DNA from: Labedella populi
GTDB lineage: Bacteria; Actinomycetota; Actinomycetes; Actinomycetales; Microbacteriaceae
Reading direction: 5' to 3'
Assembly (NCBI RefSeq): GCF_004078655.1
Contig: NZ_RZNC01000003.1
Span: 434,001-498,000 of the forward strand
Length of the DNA stretch: 64,000 nucleotides
Shown here: positions 11,876-19,907 of the stretch, in pieces
How the letters are laid out: each line of letters starts with the position of its first letter
Position numbering within the stretch: position 1 is the first letter of the stretch
Position numbers and translations under genes: made by a program
Notes under the pieces: generated by a model
What the model was told of the DNA's origin: nothing
Seen by the model: only the letters and a program-made list of their open reading frames with translations
Databases searched by the model: none

Positions 11876-13966
11876 TCAGACGTCGATGCGGTCGCGGGAG
11901 AGTCGGTCGGAGCTGTCGATGATGAACTCCTTCCGGGGAGCCACATCGTTGCCCATGAGCAGTTCGAAGACGGTTCCGGCCATCTCCGCGTCCTCGATGC
12001 GCACGCGGCGGAGAGTCCGGTGCGCGCGGTCCATCGTGGTGGAGGCGAGCTGTTCCGCGTCCATCTCACCGAGCCCTTTGTAGCGCTGGATCGGCTCCTG
12101 GTAGCGCTTGTTGCTGCGCTTGAGCCCCGTGAGCACGCCCTGCAACTCCTGTTCGGAGTAGGTGTAGAGGACGTCGTTCGGCTTCGAGCCGGGGTTCATG
12201 ACGACCACCCGGTGAAGCGGCGGCACGGCGGCGAAGACCCGACCGGCCTCGATGAGCGGACGCATGTACCGGAAGAAGAGGGTGAGGAGGAGCGTGCGGA
12301 TGTGCGCGCCGTCGACATCGGCGTCGCTCATGAGGATGACCTTGCCGTAGCGGGCCGCATCGATGTCGAACGAGCGCCCCGAGCCGGCTCCGATGACCTG
12401 CAGGATCGACGCACACTCGGTGTTCGAGAGCATGTCGCTGACCGACGCCTTCTGAACGTTGAGGATCTTGCCGCGGATCGGCAGGAGCGCCTGGAACTCG
12501 CTGTTGCGCGCGAGCTTCGCGGTGCCGAGCGCCGAATCGCCCTCGACGATGAACAGCTCGGTCGATGCGACGTCGCTCGATCGGCAATCGACGAGCTTCG
12601 CGGGCAGCGTCGAGCTCTCGAGGGCGTTCTTCCGCCGCTGCGTCTCCTTGTGGGCGCGAGCCGAGATGCGCGTCTTCATCTCCGCGACCACCTTGTCGAG
12701 CACGAGCGCCGTCTGCGCTTTGTCCTCCCGCTTGGTGGAGGCGAACCGTTCCTTGAGGCGCTCGCCGACGACGCTCGCGACGATCGCACGGACGGCCGGC
12801 GTGCCGAGCACCTCCTTCGTCTGCCCCTCGAACTGCGGCTCGGGCACGCGCACGGTCACGACCGCGGTGAGTCCTGCGAGCACATCGTCCTTCTCGAGCT
12901 TGTCGTTCCCGACCTTGAGCCGCCGAGCGTTCTGCTCGACCTGTGCACGGACGAACTTGAGGAGACCCTGCTCGAAGCCGGCGTGATGGGTGCCGCCCTT
13001 GGGCGTCGCGATGATGTTGACGTAGCTGCGCACGGTCGTGTCGTAACCGGACCCCCAGCGCAGCGCGATGTCGACGCTACACGTCCGGTCGACCGCCGTG
13101 GGCACCATGGCACCGGAGTCCTGGAGGACGGGCACGGTCTCGGAGAAGGTGCCGTCCCCCGTGAGCCTCCAGGTCTCGGTGACCGGGGCATCGTTCGAGA
13201 GGAAGTCGACGTACTCGGAGATCCCGCCGTCATAGCGGAACTCCGACACGGCGGGGGCCTCCCCCGTCGCGGCCGTCGCGCGGGCATCGTCGATGCGGAT
13301 CCCGAGCCCCGGGACGAGGAAAGCGGTCTGGCGAGCCCGCGCGTGCAGGTCGTCGACGTTGAAGGCCGCTCCGGGCGTGAAGATCTGCCGGTCGGCCCAG
13401 TACCGGACGCGCGTGCCGGTCACACCCTTCGCCACCTTGCCGACGGCGCGCAGTTCGCTGCGCTTCTCGAAGGGGGTGAAAGGCGAGTCGGGACTGCGGC
13501 CGGCGGAGTCGTCGAAGATACCGGGTTCGCCGCGGTGGAACGACATCGCCCACGTCTTGCCACCGCGGTCGACCTCGACATCGAGCCGCTCCGACAGCGC
13601 GTTGACGACGGAGGCGCCGACCCCGTGCAGGCCACCCGATGCGGCGTAGGACCCGCTGCCGAACTTCCCGCCGGCGTGGAGCTTCGTGAAGACGACCTCG
13701 ACGCCCGAGAGCCCGGTCTTCGGCTCGATGTCGACCGGGATGCCGCGCGCGGTGTCGCGCACCTCGACGCTGTCGTCTGCGTGGAGGACGATACCGATCT
13801 CGGTCCCGTGACCGGCGAGGGCCTCGTCGACCGAATTGTCGATGATCTCCCACAAGCAGTGCATGAGCCCGCGGGAGTCGGTCGATCCGATGTACATGCC
13901 GGGCCGCTTCCGTACGGCTTCGAGGCCTTCGAGGACGGAGAGGTGGCGTGCGGAGTAGTCGGTCAC
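11876..13966 (-). CDS. parE: DNA topoisomerase IV-type subunit B (GyrB/ParE family)
   Basis: ATPase subunit that pairs with parC. 696 residues. The GHKL ATPase domain shows EIIDNSVDEA (Glu40, Asn44) and GGLHGVGASVVNAL; the TOPRIM domain shows EGDSALG and later DADVDGAHIRTLLLTLFFR; the C-terminus has YKGLGEMDAEQL. The GTG at 13966 (VTDYSARHLSVLEGL) fits the family. Reading further upstream to 14158 would add 64 unrelated residues that overlap the divergent DUF7455 gene. The opening GSTDSRGLMHCLWE is typical of actinobacterial ParE. Confidence 0.93.
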   Translation of the reverse strand: MTDYSARHLSVLEGLEAVRKRPGMYIGSTDSRGLMHCLWEIIDNSVDEALAGHGTEIGIVLHADDSVEVRDTARGIPVDIEPKTGLSGVEVVFTKLHAGGKFGSGSYAASGGLHGVGASVVNALSERLDVEVDRGGKTWAMSFHRGEPGIFDDSAGRSPDSPFTPFEKRSELRAVGKVAKGVTGTRVRYWADRQIFTPGAAFNVDDLHARARQTAFLVPGLGIRIDDARATAATGEAPAVSEFRYDGGISEYVDFLSNDAPVTETWRLTGDGTFSETVPVLQDSGAMVPTAVDRTCSVDIALRWGSGYDTTVRSYVNIIATPKGGTHHAGFEQGLLKFVRAQVEQNARRLKVGNDKLEKDDVLAGLTAVVTVRVPEPQFEGQTKEVLGTPAVRAIVASVVGERLKERFASTKREDKAQTALVLDKVVAEMKTRISARAHKETQRRKNALESSTLPAKLVDCRSSDVASTELFIVEGDSALGTAKLARNSEFQALLPIRGKILNVQKASVSDMLSNTECASILQVIGAGSGRSFDIDAARYGKVILMSDADVDGAHIRTLLLTLFFRYMRPLIEAGRVFAAVPPLHRVVVMNPGSKPNDVLYTYSEQELQGVLTGLKRSNKRYQEPIQRYKGLGEMDAEQLASTTMDRAHRTLRRVRIEDAEMAGTVFELLMGNDVAPRKEFIIDSSDRLSRDRIDV

Positions 13967-14142
13967 GGATATCCAGCCTACTTCGGGCTCCGCTCCGAAC
14001 TCCGATCGACACGGTCCTCCACAGCGGGAACGACGGCGGTACGCGCACAGCGAAATGCTCGGCAACGGGGCAGAAAGCCCCCACCGCCGTGGTTGTATTG
14101 GAAGACCACGCAGAACGTAGTAGGTCGAACAGGAGGAGCCCC

Positions 14143-14373
14143 ATGGAATACACCACAAGCCAGGGCGAGCAGCTCGAGTCGAGCGCTCCCCAGCTCACGG
14201 CCGCCGACCGCTGCGACAGCTGCGGTGCACAGGCGTACATCCGCGTCGAGATGAACTCGGGAGAGCTCTTCTTCTGCGCTCACCACGGGCGCAAGTACCA
14301 GGAGAAGCTCACGAGCGTCGCTCAGAGCTTCCACGACGAGTCCGCTCGACTCCTCGAGGACACCCGCGCCTGA
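14143..14373 (+). CDS. DUF7455 family small zinc-binding protein
   Basis: A 76-residue protein conserved in actinobacteria; function unknown. A CDSC pair at about 24-27 and CAHHG near 45-49 could form one zinc site (Cys-Cys-Cys-His). A helical tail follows (KYQEKLTSVAQSF). The ATG at 14143 follows a strong AGGAGGAG. It is divergent from parE, and the gene is followed at once by a strong hairpin, so it is monocistronic. Confidence 0.85.
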   Translation: MEYTTSQGEQLESSAPQLTAADRCDSCGAQAYIRVEMNSGELFFCAHHGRKYQEKLTSVAQSFHDESARLLEDTRA

Positions 14374-14397
14374 CGGAAACCGTCCGACACGACGAGG

Positions 14398-14427
14398 AAC
14401 GGCCGCCACGACATCGTGGCGGCCGTT
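14398..14427. terminator. Strong bidirectional hairpin between the DUF7455 gene and the racemase operon
   Basis: A perfect 14-bp stem (AACGGCCGCCACGA, 14398-14411, against 14414-14427) with a 2-base centre, followed by TCGTCGTTT on the plus strand. It would end the DUF7455 transcript and the long leftward operon that begins at rpoD. Confidence 0.75.
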
Positions 14428-14460
14428 CGTCGTTTGGGAGCGTCTCGGCGTGCGCGATGA

Positions 14461-15534
14461 TCACCCGCCGTCGATGACGCGCCGCTCGATACGAGAAGAC
14501 AACCGCACGACGATCTCCTCCCCGATCGTGCCGAGGGCGTCCGCCCATTCCTGCAGCGTGGCCTCCCCGCGATCCTCGCGCCCGAAGAGCGTGACGACAT
14601 CGCCGACGCGGAGATCGGCGTCCCGGACAAGCGTCTCGGTGAGGCCGATCGAGACGACTGCGCGACGACCACCGCTCGCCGCTTCGAGTCCCTCGACGTC
14701 GCCCGGCAGTAGTCCGTCGGCCGTTCCGATCGGGAGAACCGCGACCGCATCGTCACCCTCACCCTCCACGGCCACGACCCGCGCGTGCAGCGACATGACC
14801 GGGATCAAGCCGAGCGACGCCGGCGACACACCCCCGCCCGGCGCGATCCCGTACCCGAAAGCGCCGACCCTGACGAGATCGAACCGGCTGTCGGCACGAC
14901 TGAAGGACGCCGCGCTCGCCGCGAGGTGATGGACGAGGTCCGCTCGGCGCTCGGGCGCGACCTCGAGCGCCGCGCGCTCGAACGCGGCGATCGATACGGA
15001 GTCCTCCTCGTCCGACGCCTCCGCGATGTGCGTCCAGAGTCCGACGAACTCGACGCGCCCCGCACGGGCCTCCGCCTCGATCGCCCTCACGAGCGCCGGC
15101 CAGTCCTCGGCTCGTGCGCCGGCCCTCCCGAGCCCCGTGTCGATCTTCGCGTGGATCCGAGGGAGGACGTCCCGCCGCGGGCCGTCGGTCGTGGAGACGA
15201 TCCGACGCAGCTGCTCGACGCTTGATACGCCGAGCTCGACACGCGCGGCCGCCGCGGGACCGTAGTTCTCGTCGGCGGCGAAGAGCCACGCGAAGAGCCG
15301 GACCGACTCCGGCAGGCCCGACGCGCGGAGTTCGATCCCGACTCCCGGATCGAGCACACCCACGAATCGGACTCCCTCGGCGACGGCCGCCCCGACGATC
15401 GGACGGATCCCGTGACCGTAGGCGTCATTCTTCACGACGACCATGATCTCGGCGGGGGCGACCCGGCTCCGCACGCGGAGCAGGTTGGCGCGGTAGGCGT
15501 CGAGGTCCACCTCCGCCCACACGTCGACGCTCAT
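14461..15534 (-). CDS. Alanine racemase-like protein with intact PLP barrel but no catalytic tyrosine (AlrN)
   Basis: 357 residues, fold-type III PLP family. The N-terminal barrel looks fully functional: PLP lysine Lys35 and phosphate-binding Tyr39 in VVKNDAYGHG, Lys130 and Arg137 in KIDTGLGRAG, His169 in WTHIAEAS, Ser207, and Arg222 in RVGAFGYG. The C-terminal domain is abnormal. The loop that normally reads VSYGxT and carries the catalytic Tyr (Tyr265 in the Geobacillus enzyme) is deleted between residues 256 and 264. GYADG has become GTADG (Thr271), and the GRICMDQ block is unrecognisable. On its own it should lack one of the two catalytic bases. It overlaps the previous gene by 4 bases; that gene carries the missing elements, so a heterodimer is likely. 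Substrate unknown: alanine or another amino acid. Confidence 0.85.
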   Translation of the reverse strand: MSVDVWAEVDLDAYRANLLRVRSRVAPAEIMVVVKNDAYGHGIRPIVGAAVAEGVRFVGVLDPGVGIELRASGLPESVRLFAWLFAADENYGPAAAARVELGVSSVEQLRRIVSTTDGPRRDVLPRIHAKIDTGLGRAGARAEDWPALVRAIEAEARAGRVEFVGLWTHIAEASDEEDSVSIAAFERAALEVAPERRADLVHHLAASAASFSRADSRFDLVRVGAFGYGIAPGGGVSPASLGLIPVMSLHARVVAVEGEGDDAVAVLPIGTADGLLPGDVEGLEAASGGRRAVVSIGLTETLVRDADLRVGDVVTLFGREDRGEATLQEWADALGTIGEEIVVRLSSRIERRVIDGG

Positions 15535-16271
15535 GCCCCGATCCGTTCGACCCGCGGGGCGATCCCCGCCGTCACGGCGGCCGGATCGACCTGCAGAGCA
15601 GCGGCCCAGTCGACGACGGACGGTTCGCCGGCATCGGGGTCGCCGAAGAGCACGACGGGGGCGCCATCGGCGACCGCACGATCGTCGAGGAAGACGACGA
15701 ACACGTTCATCGCGACCCGACCGACGACCGGGAGCCGCTCTCCGTCGATCAGGACCGAGACCGTGTTCCCTGCGTGACGGTGGACACCGTCGCCGTAGCC
15801 GACGCCGACGAGCGCGGTCCGCCCGTCTCGCGGCGCCCGGTAGGTGTAGCCGTAGGAGACACCGTCTCCCTCGCGGATCGCCTTCGTCGACAGCACGCGG
15901 GAGCGCAACGACAGCGCGGGCGCCGAGACTCCGTCGAAACCGTAGAGGGCGTCGCGTCCCACGCGCTCGTCCGGGCGCTCGGAGAGCGGGGAGATCCCCG
16001 CGGCCCTGATCTCGTCGATGCGCCCCGGTGCGACACGGCCGACGACGACATCGGCACCGGGAACGAGCGCTGCCGTCCGGAGAGCGTCATCGACGGTCGC
16101 CGCGAAGAGCGACCGGGCCCCGGCAGCGCGCGCTGCCGCCGCCACGCGGACCGTCCCGTGACCGTAGCCGTCGGCCGAGACGTCGACGAGAACGGGTCCC
16201 GACGCCTGGGTCGCCGCGATGTTGCGGGTCAGGGCATCGACGAACACTCGTGCTTCACGGACCGGGCCCAT
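15531..16271 (-). CDS. Truncated alanine racemase-like protein with intact C-terminal domain but no PLP lysine (AlrC)
   Basis: 246 residues against about 370 for the family. The start VFVDALTRNI and the motif SADGYGHG align with an alanine racemase barrel, but the PLP lysine is Ser32, and roughly half of the barrel, including the KxDTGxxR and THxA segments, is absent. The C-terminal domain, by contrast, is almost textbook: catalytic Tyr140 in GVSYGYTYRAPRDGR, Tyr159 in GYGDGVHR, and GRVAMNVF (Met188; the usual Asp is Asn189). It cannot hold PLP by itself. It is 10 bases downstream of the GatD-like gene and coupled to the next racemase-like gene. Family databases would call it an alanine racemase C-terminal-domain protein. 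Confidence 0.86.
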   Translation of the reverse strand: MGPVREARVFVDALTRNIAATQASGPVLVDVSADGYGHGTVRVAAAARAAGARSLFAATVDDALRTAALVPGADVVVGRVAPGRIDEIRAAGISPLSERPDERVGRDALYGFDGVSAPALSLRSRVLSTKAIREGDGVSYGYTYRAPRDGRTALVGVGYGDGVHRHAGNTVSVLIDGERLPVVGRVAMNVFVVFLDDRAVADGAPVVLFGDPDAGEPSVVDWAAALQVDPAAVTAGIAPRVERIGA

Positions 16272-16281
16272 TGTCGCGGCG

Positions 16282-17031
16282 TCAGATCGTGCTGAAGACG
16301 TGGTCGATGTTCGCGAGGATCACGGCGCGTGCCTCGGACGCGAGCCGGTCGAGCTCCCCATGCGCCGACGCAGCGCGCCAGTCGATGCCGCGACGCTCGA
16401 GAGCACGCGCGATGAGGAAATCCGTGAGCACCGGATTGAGTGGGAGGACCGGTCCCTGCACCCGGGTCCCGATCGCGTTGGCGACCCGGATACCGTCCTC
16501 CGAACCCGCGGTCCCCGTGACTCCGGCGGTCACCCGGCCGAACGCCACGGCGCCCTCCCCTCGCGTCGTGACGGTGCGGTGGTCCTCGAATCCGACGACG
16601 GGGCCGACCGGGGACTCCACGACGAGGTAGCCGGCGTGGCGCGACCCCGCACGATCGGTCGTGATCGGGAAGATGCCGAGACCCGCGATCGTCTCACGCT
16701 CGGGGCTCAGGATGCGCTCACCCAGGAGCTCCATACCGGCGCCGACGGCGAGCAACGGGATCCCCGCTGCAACCCAGTCGGTGAGCGTCGGCGCGAGACG
16801 GCGAGCGTCGTCGAGAACGGAGCGCACGGCGGACAGCGGACCGTTGCCGATGACGACGATGTCGGGACGCTCCGGCAGCGGGTCACCGACACGGTGGTGC
16901 CGGACCGTGGCGGACGCCTCCGCGCGCTCGAGTCGCGTCGCGATCGCGAGCACATTGCCGCTGTCGCCCGTGACTCCGAGTTCACCGGGGTAGAGCTGCA
17001 GGATGTCCACGGTCTGACCCGCGGCGGTCAT
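16282..17031 (-). CDS. gatD: GatD-like glutamine amidotransferase fold protein lacking catalytic residues
   Basis: 249 residues. In other Gram-positives GatD hydrolyses glutamine and passes ammonia to MurT, which amidates the alpha-carboxyl of D-Glu in lipid II. The family outline is kept: ILQLYPGELGVTGDSGNVLA at the N-terminus, GFEDH near 147-151, and GPVLPLNP near 193-200. The active site is not: the nucleophile motif that should read CGGYQLLG is GAGMELLG (Gly97 for Cys), and the histidine of YLHGP is Gln192 in RVQGP. The whole protein has no cysteine, so glutaminase activity is not expected. Its ATG overlaps the murT-like stop by 4 bases, which implies a stoichiometric complex. Its role may be structural or substrate-binding. 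Confidence 0.85.
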   Translation of the reverse strand: MTAAGQTVDILQLYPGELGVTGDSGNVLAIATRLERAEASATVRHHRVGDPLPERPDIVVIGNGPLSAVRSVLDDARRLAPTLTDWVAAGIPLLAVGAGMELLGERILSPERETIAGLGIFPITTDRAGSRHAGYLVVESPVGPVVGFEDHRTVTTRGEGAVAFGRVTAGVTGTAGSEDGIRVANAIGTRVQGPVLPLNPVLTDFLIARALERRGIDWRAASAHGELDRLASEARAVILANIDHVFSTI

Positions 17032-18305
17032 CGTGCGATCTCCATGTCACCCTGTCCGACGAGCTTCCGTGCGTACATCATCTGCTCGTAGTTCACGATC
17101 CAGGCCTTCCGACCGTTTTCCGGTTTCGGCATCGCTCGCATGATCTCGAGGCCCTTCTTGAGCTCCGGCTCGACATGGTGCACGGGGATTCCGGCGTGCT
17201 CGAGTCGCAACGCGACCTGCCAGCCCTTCGCTCCCGAGATCACGTCGACGTGGTCGAGCGCCGAGAAGTCGACGTCGTAGATCCAGGAGATGTCCGGAGT
17301 GCCCTCGTCGATCGCGAGCAGGACCTGCTCGGGCGGCGTGTCGAAGGCGTCGAGGTTCAGTTGCAGGCTCGCGCCGTTCTTGAACATCGTGATCTCGACG
17401 TCCTCCTGACCGAACCGCAGCAGTTCGCCGCGGCCATATGCCGGTCGCATGACGCGGAAGGCCTCGACGGCGCGTTCCGCGGAGAACTGCGACTCGAGCA
17501 CGAGCCGGGCGGTCTGCAGAGCCGCTGCGGCGTCGACCGCGTAGTGCAGCCCGCGAGCGGGCAGGACGATGTCGAGGTCCTCGCCCCCGATCTCGATGCG
17601 CGCGGTCGTCCCCGACCATGCGACGACCTCGGACGCGGCATCCACCTCGCCGACCGCATCGGTGTCGCGGAAGTCCTCGGCGTTCACCAGTCCGTGCGCC
17701 GACGCCGCGACGACCTCGGGACTCGCACCGAAGAAGGACACCACGGGACGATCGCCGGGGATCTTCCGTCCGACCTTGCTGAGGTAGGGGTCCTCCCGGT
17801 TGGTCACGACGTGCGACGCGGCGAGCACGCCCGTGTCGATCATCATGTCGGCGACCCGCTCGGTCTCGTAGAACCGGAAGAGCTGGTCGACCTGGACATT
17901 GAGCATGAGGACGATCGACGGCCGGAGCGTGCGGGCGAGCTTGACGGCGTACGCCTCGTCGATTTCGAGGACCGCGACGTCGGCCGAGAGCCTGCCGGTG
18001 ATACTCACCTCGCTCAGCAGGGCGCTCGTGACGCCCTGCGGCAGGTTCGCGCCGGTCGGGTTCGTGAAGACCCGGAGACCGTGCGCCCTGAGGAGCTCGG
18101 AGACCATGTGCGTCGTCGTCGACTTGCCGTTCGAGCCGAGCACGAACACCACTCCGCCGGGAAGCTGGTCCGGGAGGCTCGGCAGGTAGCTTGGCGCGAG
18201 CCTGTTGACGAGGTGACCGGGGTAGGCCGAGCCACCACCACGCGCACGGGTGGCGACCCTGGCCAGACGTCCGATGAGGATGGGCAGGGTGTAACGGAGT
18301 CCCAT
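17028..18305 (-). CDS. murT: MurT-like Mur ligase family protein (divergent)
   Basis: 425 residues. MurT is an ATP-dependent Mur ligase relative that activates the D-Glu alpha-carboxyl of lipid II. Seen: P-loop GSNGKST at 57-63, NPTGANLPQG at 82-91, EIDEA at 114-118, VDQLFRFYE (RDQLDRYGE in classical MurT), Lys309-Asn310, and the family DISWIYDVDF at 338-347. It has no cysteine at all, so the four-Cys zinc ribbon of characterised MurT proteins is missing, and the C-terminal GxRAxDM block is GAKGWQV. ATP binding should be intact; the acceptor is uncertain. The ATG at 18305 lies 7 bases after the rpoD stop. The partner gene follows with a 4-base overlap. Confidence 0.85.
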   Translation of the reverse strand: MGLRYTLPILIGRLARVATRARGGGSAYPGHLVNRLAPSYLPSLPDQLPGGVVFVLGSNGKSTTTHMVSELLRAHGLRVFTNPTGANLPQGVTSALLSEVSITGRLSADVAVLEIDEAYAVKLARTLRPSIVLMLNVQVDQLFRFYETERVADMMIDTGVLAASHVVTNREDPYLSKVGRKIPGDRPVVSFFGASPEVVAASAHGLVNAEDFRDTDAVGEVDAASEVVAWSGTTARIEIGGEDLDIVLPARGLHYAVDAAAALQTARLVLESQFSAERAVEAFRVMRPAYGRGELLRFGQEDVEITMFKNGASLQLNLDAFDTPPEQVLLAIDEGTPDISWIYDVDFSALDHVDVISGAKGWQVALRLEHAGIPVHHVEPELKKGLEIMRAMPKPENGRKAWIVNYEQMMYARKLVGQGDMEIAR

Positions 18306-18312
18306 CGTCGAT

Positions 18313-19644
18313 CTACTCGAGGTAGTCCCGCAGCGACTGCGACCGGCTGGGGTGCCGCAGTTTCGCCATGGTCTTCGACTCGATCTGCCGGATCCGCTCG
18401 CGAGTGACACCGAAGGTGTCACCGATCTGGTCGAGCGTCTTCGGCATACCGTCGCCGAGACCGAAGCGCATCCGGATCACTCCGGCCTCGCGCTCGGAGA
18501 GGGAGTCGAGCAGGCTCTCGAGTTGCTTCTGCAGCATCGTGAAGCCGACGGCGTCAGCCGGCACGACGGCCTCCGTGTCCTCGATGAGGTCACCGAACTC
18601 GCTGTCCCCGTCTTCGCCCAGCGGGGTGTGGAGGGAGATCGGCTCGCGGCCGTACTTCTGCACCTCGATGACCTTCTCCGGGGTCATGTCGAGTTCGCGG
18701 CTGAGCTCTTCCGGCGTGGGCTCACGGCCGAGGTCCTGCAGCATCTGCCGCTGCACACGGGCGAGCTTGTTGATCACCTCGACCATGTGGACGGGGATGC
18801 GGATCGTGCGGGCCTGGTCCGCCATGGCACGGGTGATCGCCTGCCGGATCCACCAGGTCGCGTACGTGGAGAACTTGAAGCCCTTCGTGTAGTCGAACTT
18901 CTCGACGGCACGGATGAGACCCAGGTTGCCCTCCTGGATGAGGTCGAGGAACTGCATCCCACGGCCCGTGTAGCGCTTCGCGAGCGAGACCACGAGCCGG
19001 AGGTTCGCTCCGAGCAGGTGGCTCTTCGCGCGCTGCCCGTCCTTCGCGACCCACAGGAGCTCGCGCCCGAGCTGAGTGCGCTTCTCCTGCTCGCTCAGGT
19101 GCGAAAGCTTCTCCTCCGCGAAGAGGCCTGCTTCGATACGCATCGCGAGCTCGACCTCTTCGGCGGCGTTGAGCAGCGCGACCTTACCGATCTGCTTCAG
19201 GTAGTCCTTGACCGGGTCGGCCGTCGCACCCGTGATGGCCGACGAGTAGACGGGGACCTCGTCCTCGTCGTCCGACATGGAGAGGACGAGGGCCCCCTGA
19301 GGGAGCGGTTCGGCGACGGTGATGGGAGCGGCGTCCTCGTCCGTGTCCTCGGTCGCGACCGCCTCGGGAGCCGCGTCGTCCGCGACGTCAGGGGTCTCGG
19401 CGACATCGGTGTCGGCGGTGTCGACATCGTCGACCGTCTCGACGTCATCGGCCTCGGCGTCGTCGCCGGCGGGAGCAGCGGCCTTCTTCGTGGTCGCCGC
19501 CTTGGTCTTCGGGGCCGCCTTCTTCGGGGCTGCCTTCGCGGGAGCGGCCTTCTTGGCGGCGGTCTTCGTCGTCGTCGTCCGTGTGGTCGTCTGCTCCTCG
19601 TCGACGACGGACTCGGCCTTCGTCGGAGCGGTCTTGGTTGCCAT
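18313..19644 (-). CDS. rpoD: Primary RNA polymerase sigma factor (SigA/RpoD)
   Basis: Housekeeping sigma factor. 443 residues. A Lys/Ala-rich and then Asp/Val-rich N-terminal extension of about 130 residues ([20 protein letters not shown], then an acidic stretch) is typical of actinobacterial SigA. Region 1.2 starts near [16 protein letters not shown], region 2 contains [20 protein letters not shown] and [15 protein letters not shown], and region 4 ends with the helix-turn-helix [19 protein letters not shown]. The ATG at 19644 follows GAAAGGTG. The stop codon is 7 bases before the murT-like start, so cell-wall genes are probably transcribed with it. Confidence 0.97.
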   Translation of the reverse strand: MATKTAPTKAESVVDEEQTTTRTTTTKTAAKKAAPAKAAPKKAAPKTKAATTKKAAAPAGDDAEADDVETVDDVDTADTDVAETPDVADDAAPEAVATEDTDEDAAPITVAEPLPQGALVLSMSDDEDEVPVYSSAITGATADPVKDYLKQIGKVALLNAAEEVELAMRIEAGLFAEEKLSHLSEQEKRTQLGRELLWVAKDGQRAKSHLLGANLRLVVSLAKRYTGRGMQFLDLIQEGNLGLIRAVEKFDYTKGFKFSTYATWWIRQAITRAMADQARTIRIPVHMVEVINKLARVQRQMLQDLGREPTPEELSRELDMTPEKVIEVQKYGREPISLHTPLGEDGDSEFGDLIEDTEAVVPADAVGFTMLQKQLESLLDSLSEREAGVIRMRFGLGDGMPKTLDQIGDTFGVTRERIRQIESKTMAKLRHPSRSQSLRDYLE

Positions 19645-19907
19645 TGCGAACACCTTTCGGTCCGAGCGGCGTGAGATGTGCGCCTACCGGGCTCGGGTTG
19701 CGTTGTCGGACAGAATCGTCGAGCTGCACCGTCCGTCGTCCACCGCGCGGTCCGCGGCGGTTTTCGGGCAGTACTTGGACCCATGTCAAGTCCCGGACGG
19801 CGCTCGCCGATCGTGCGATCAGCTTCCGTCTCGATCGCGGCGAACCGACGATCCCGGGGCCCGAACGGGTCCGTACACCATTATACCCACGGATCCCCGG
19901 CTGGCCG

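Noticed and set aside
15531-16271. The truncated racemase as a simple pseudogene
   Set aside because: The frame is intact, coupled to both neighbours, and retains exactly the residues missing from the next gene; random decay would not preserve the catalytic Tyr domain selectively.
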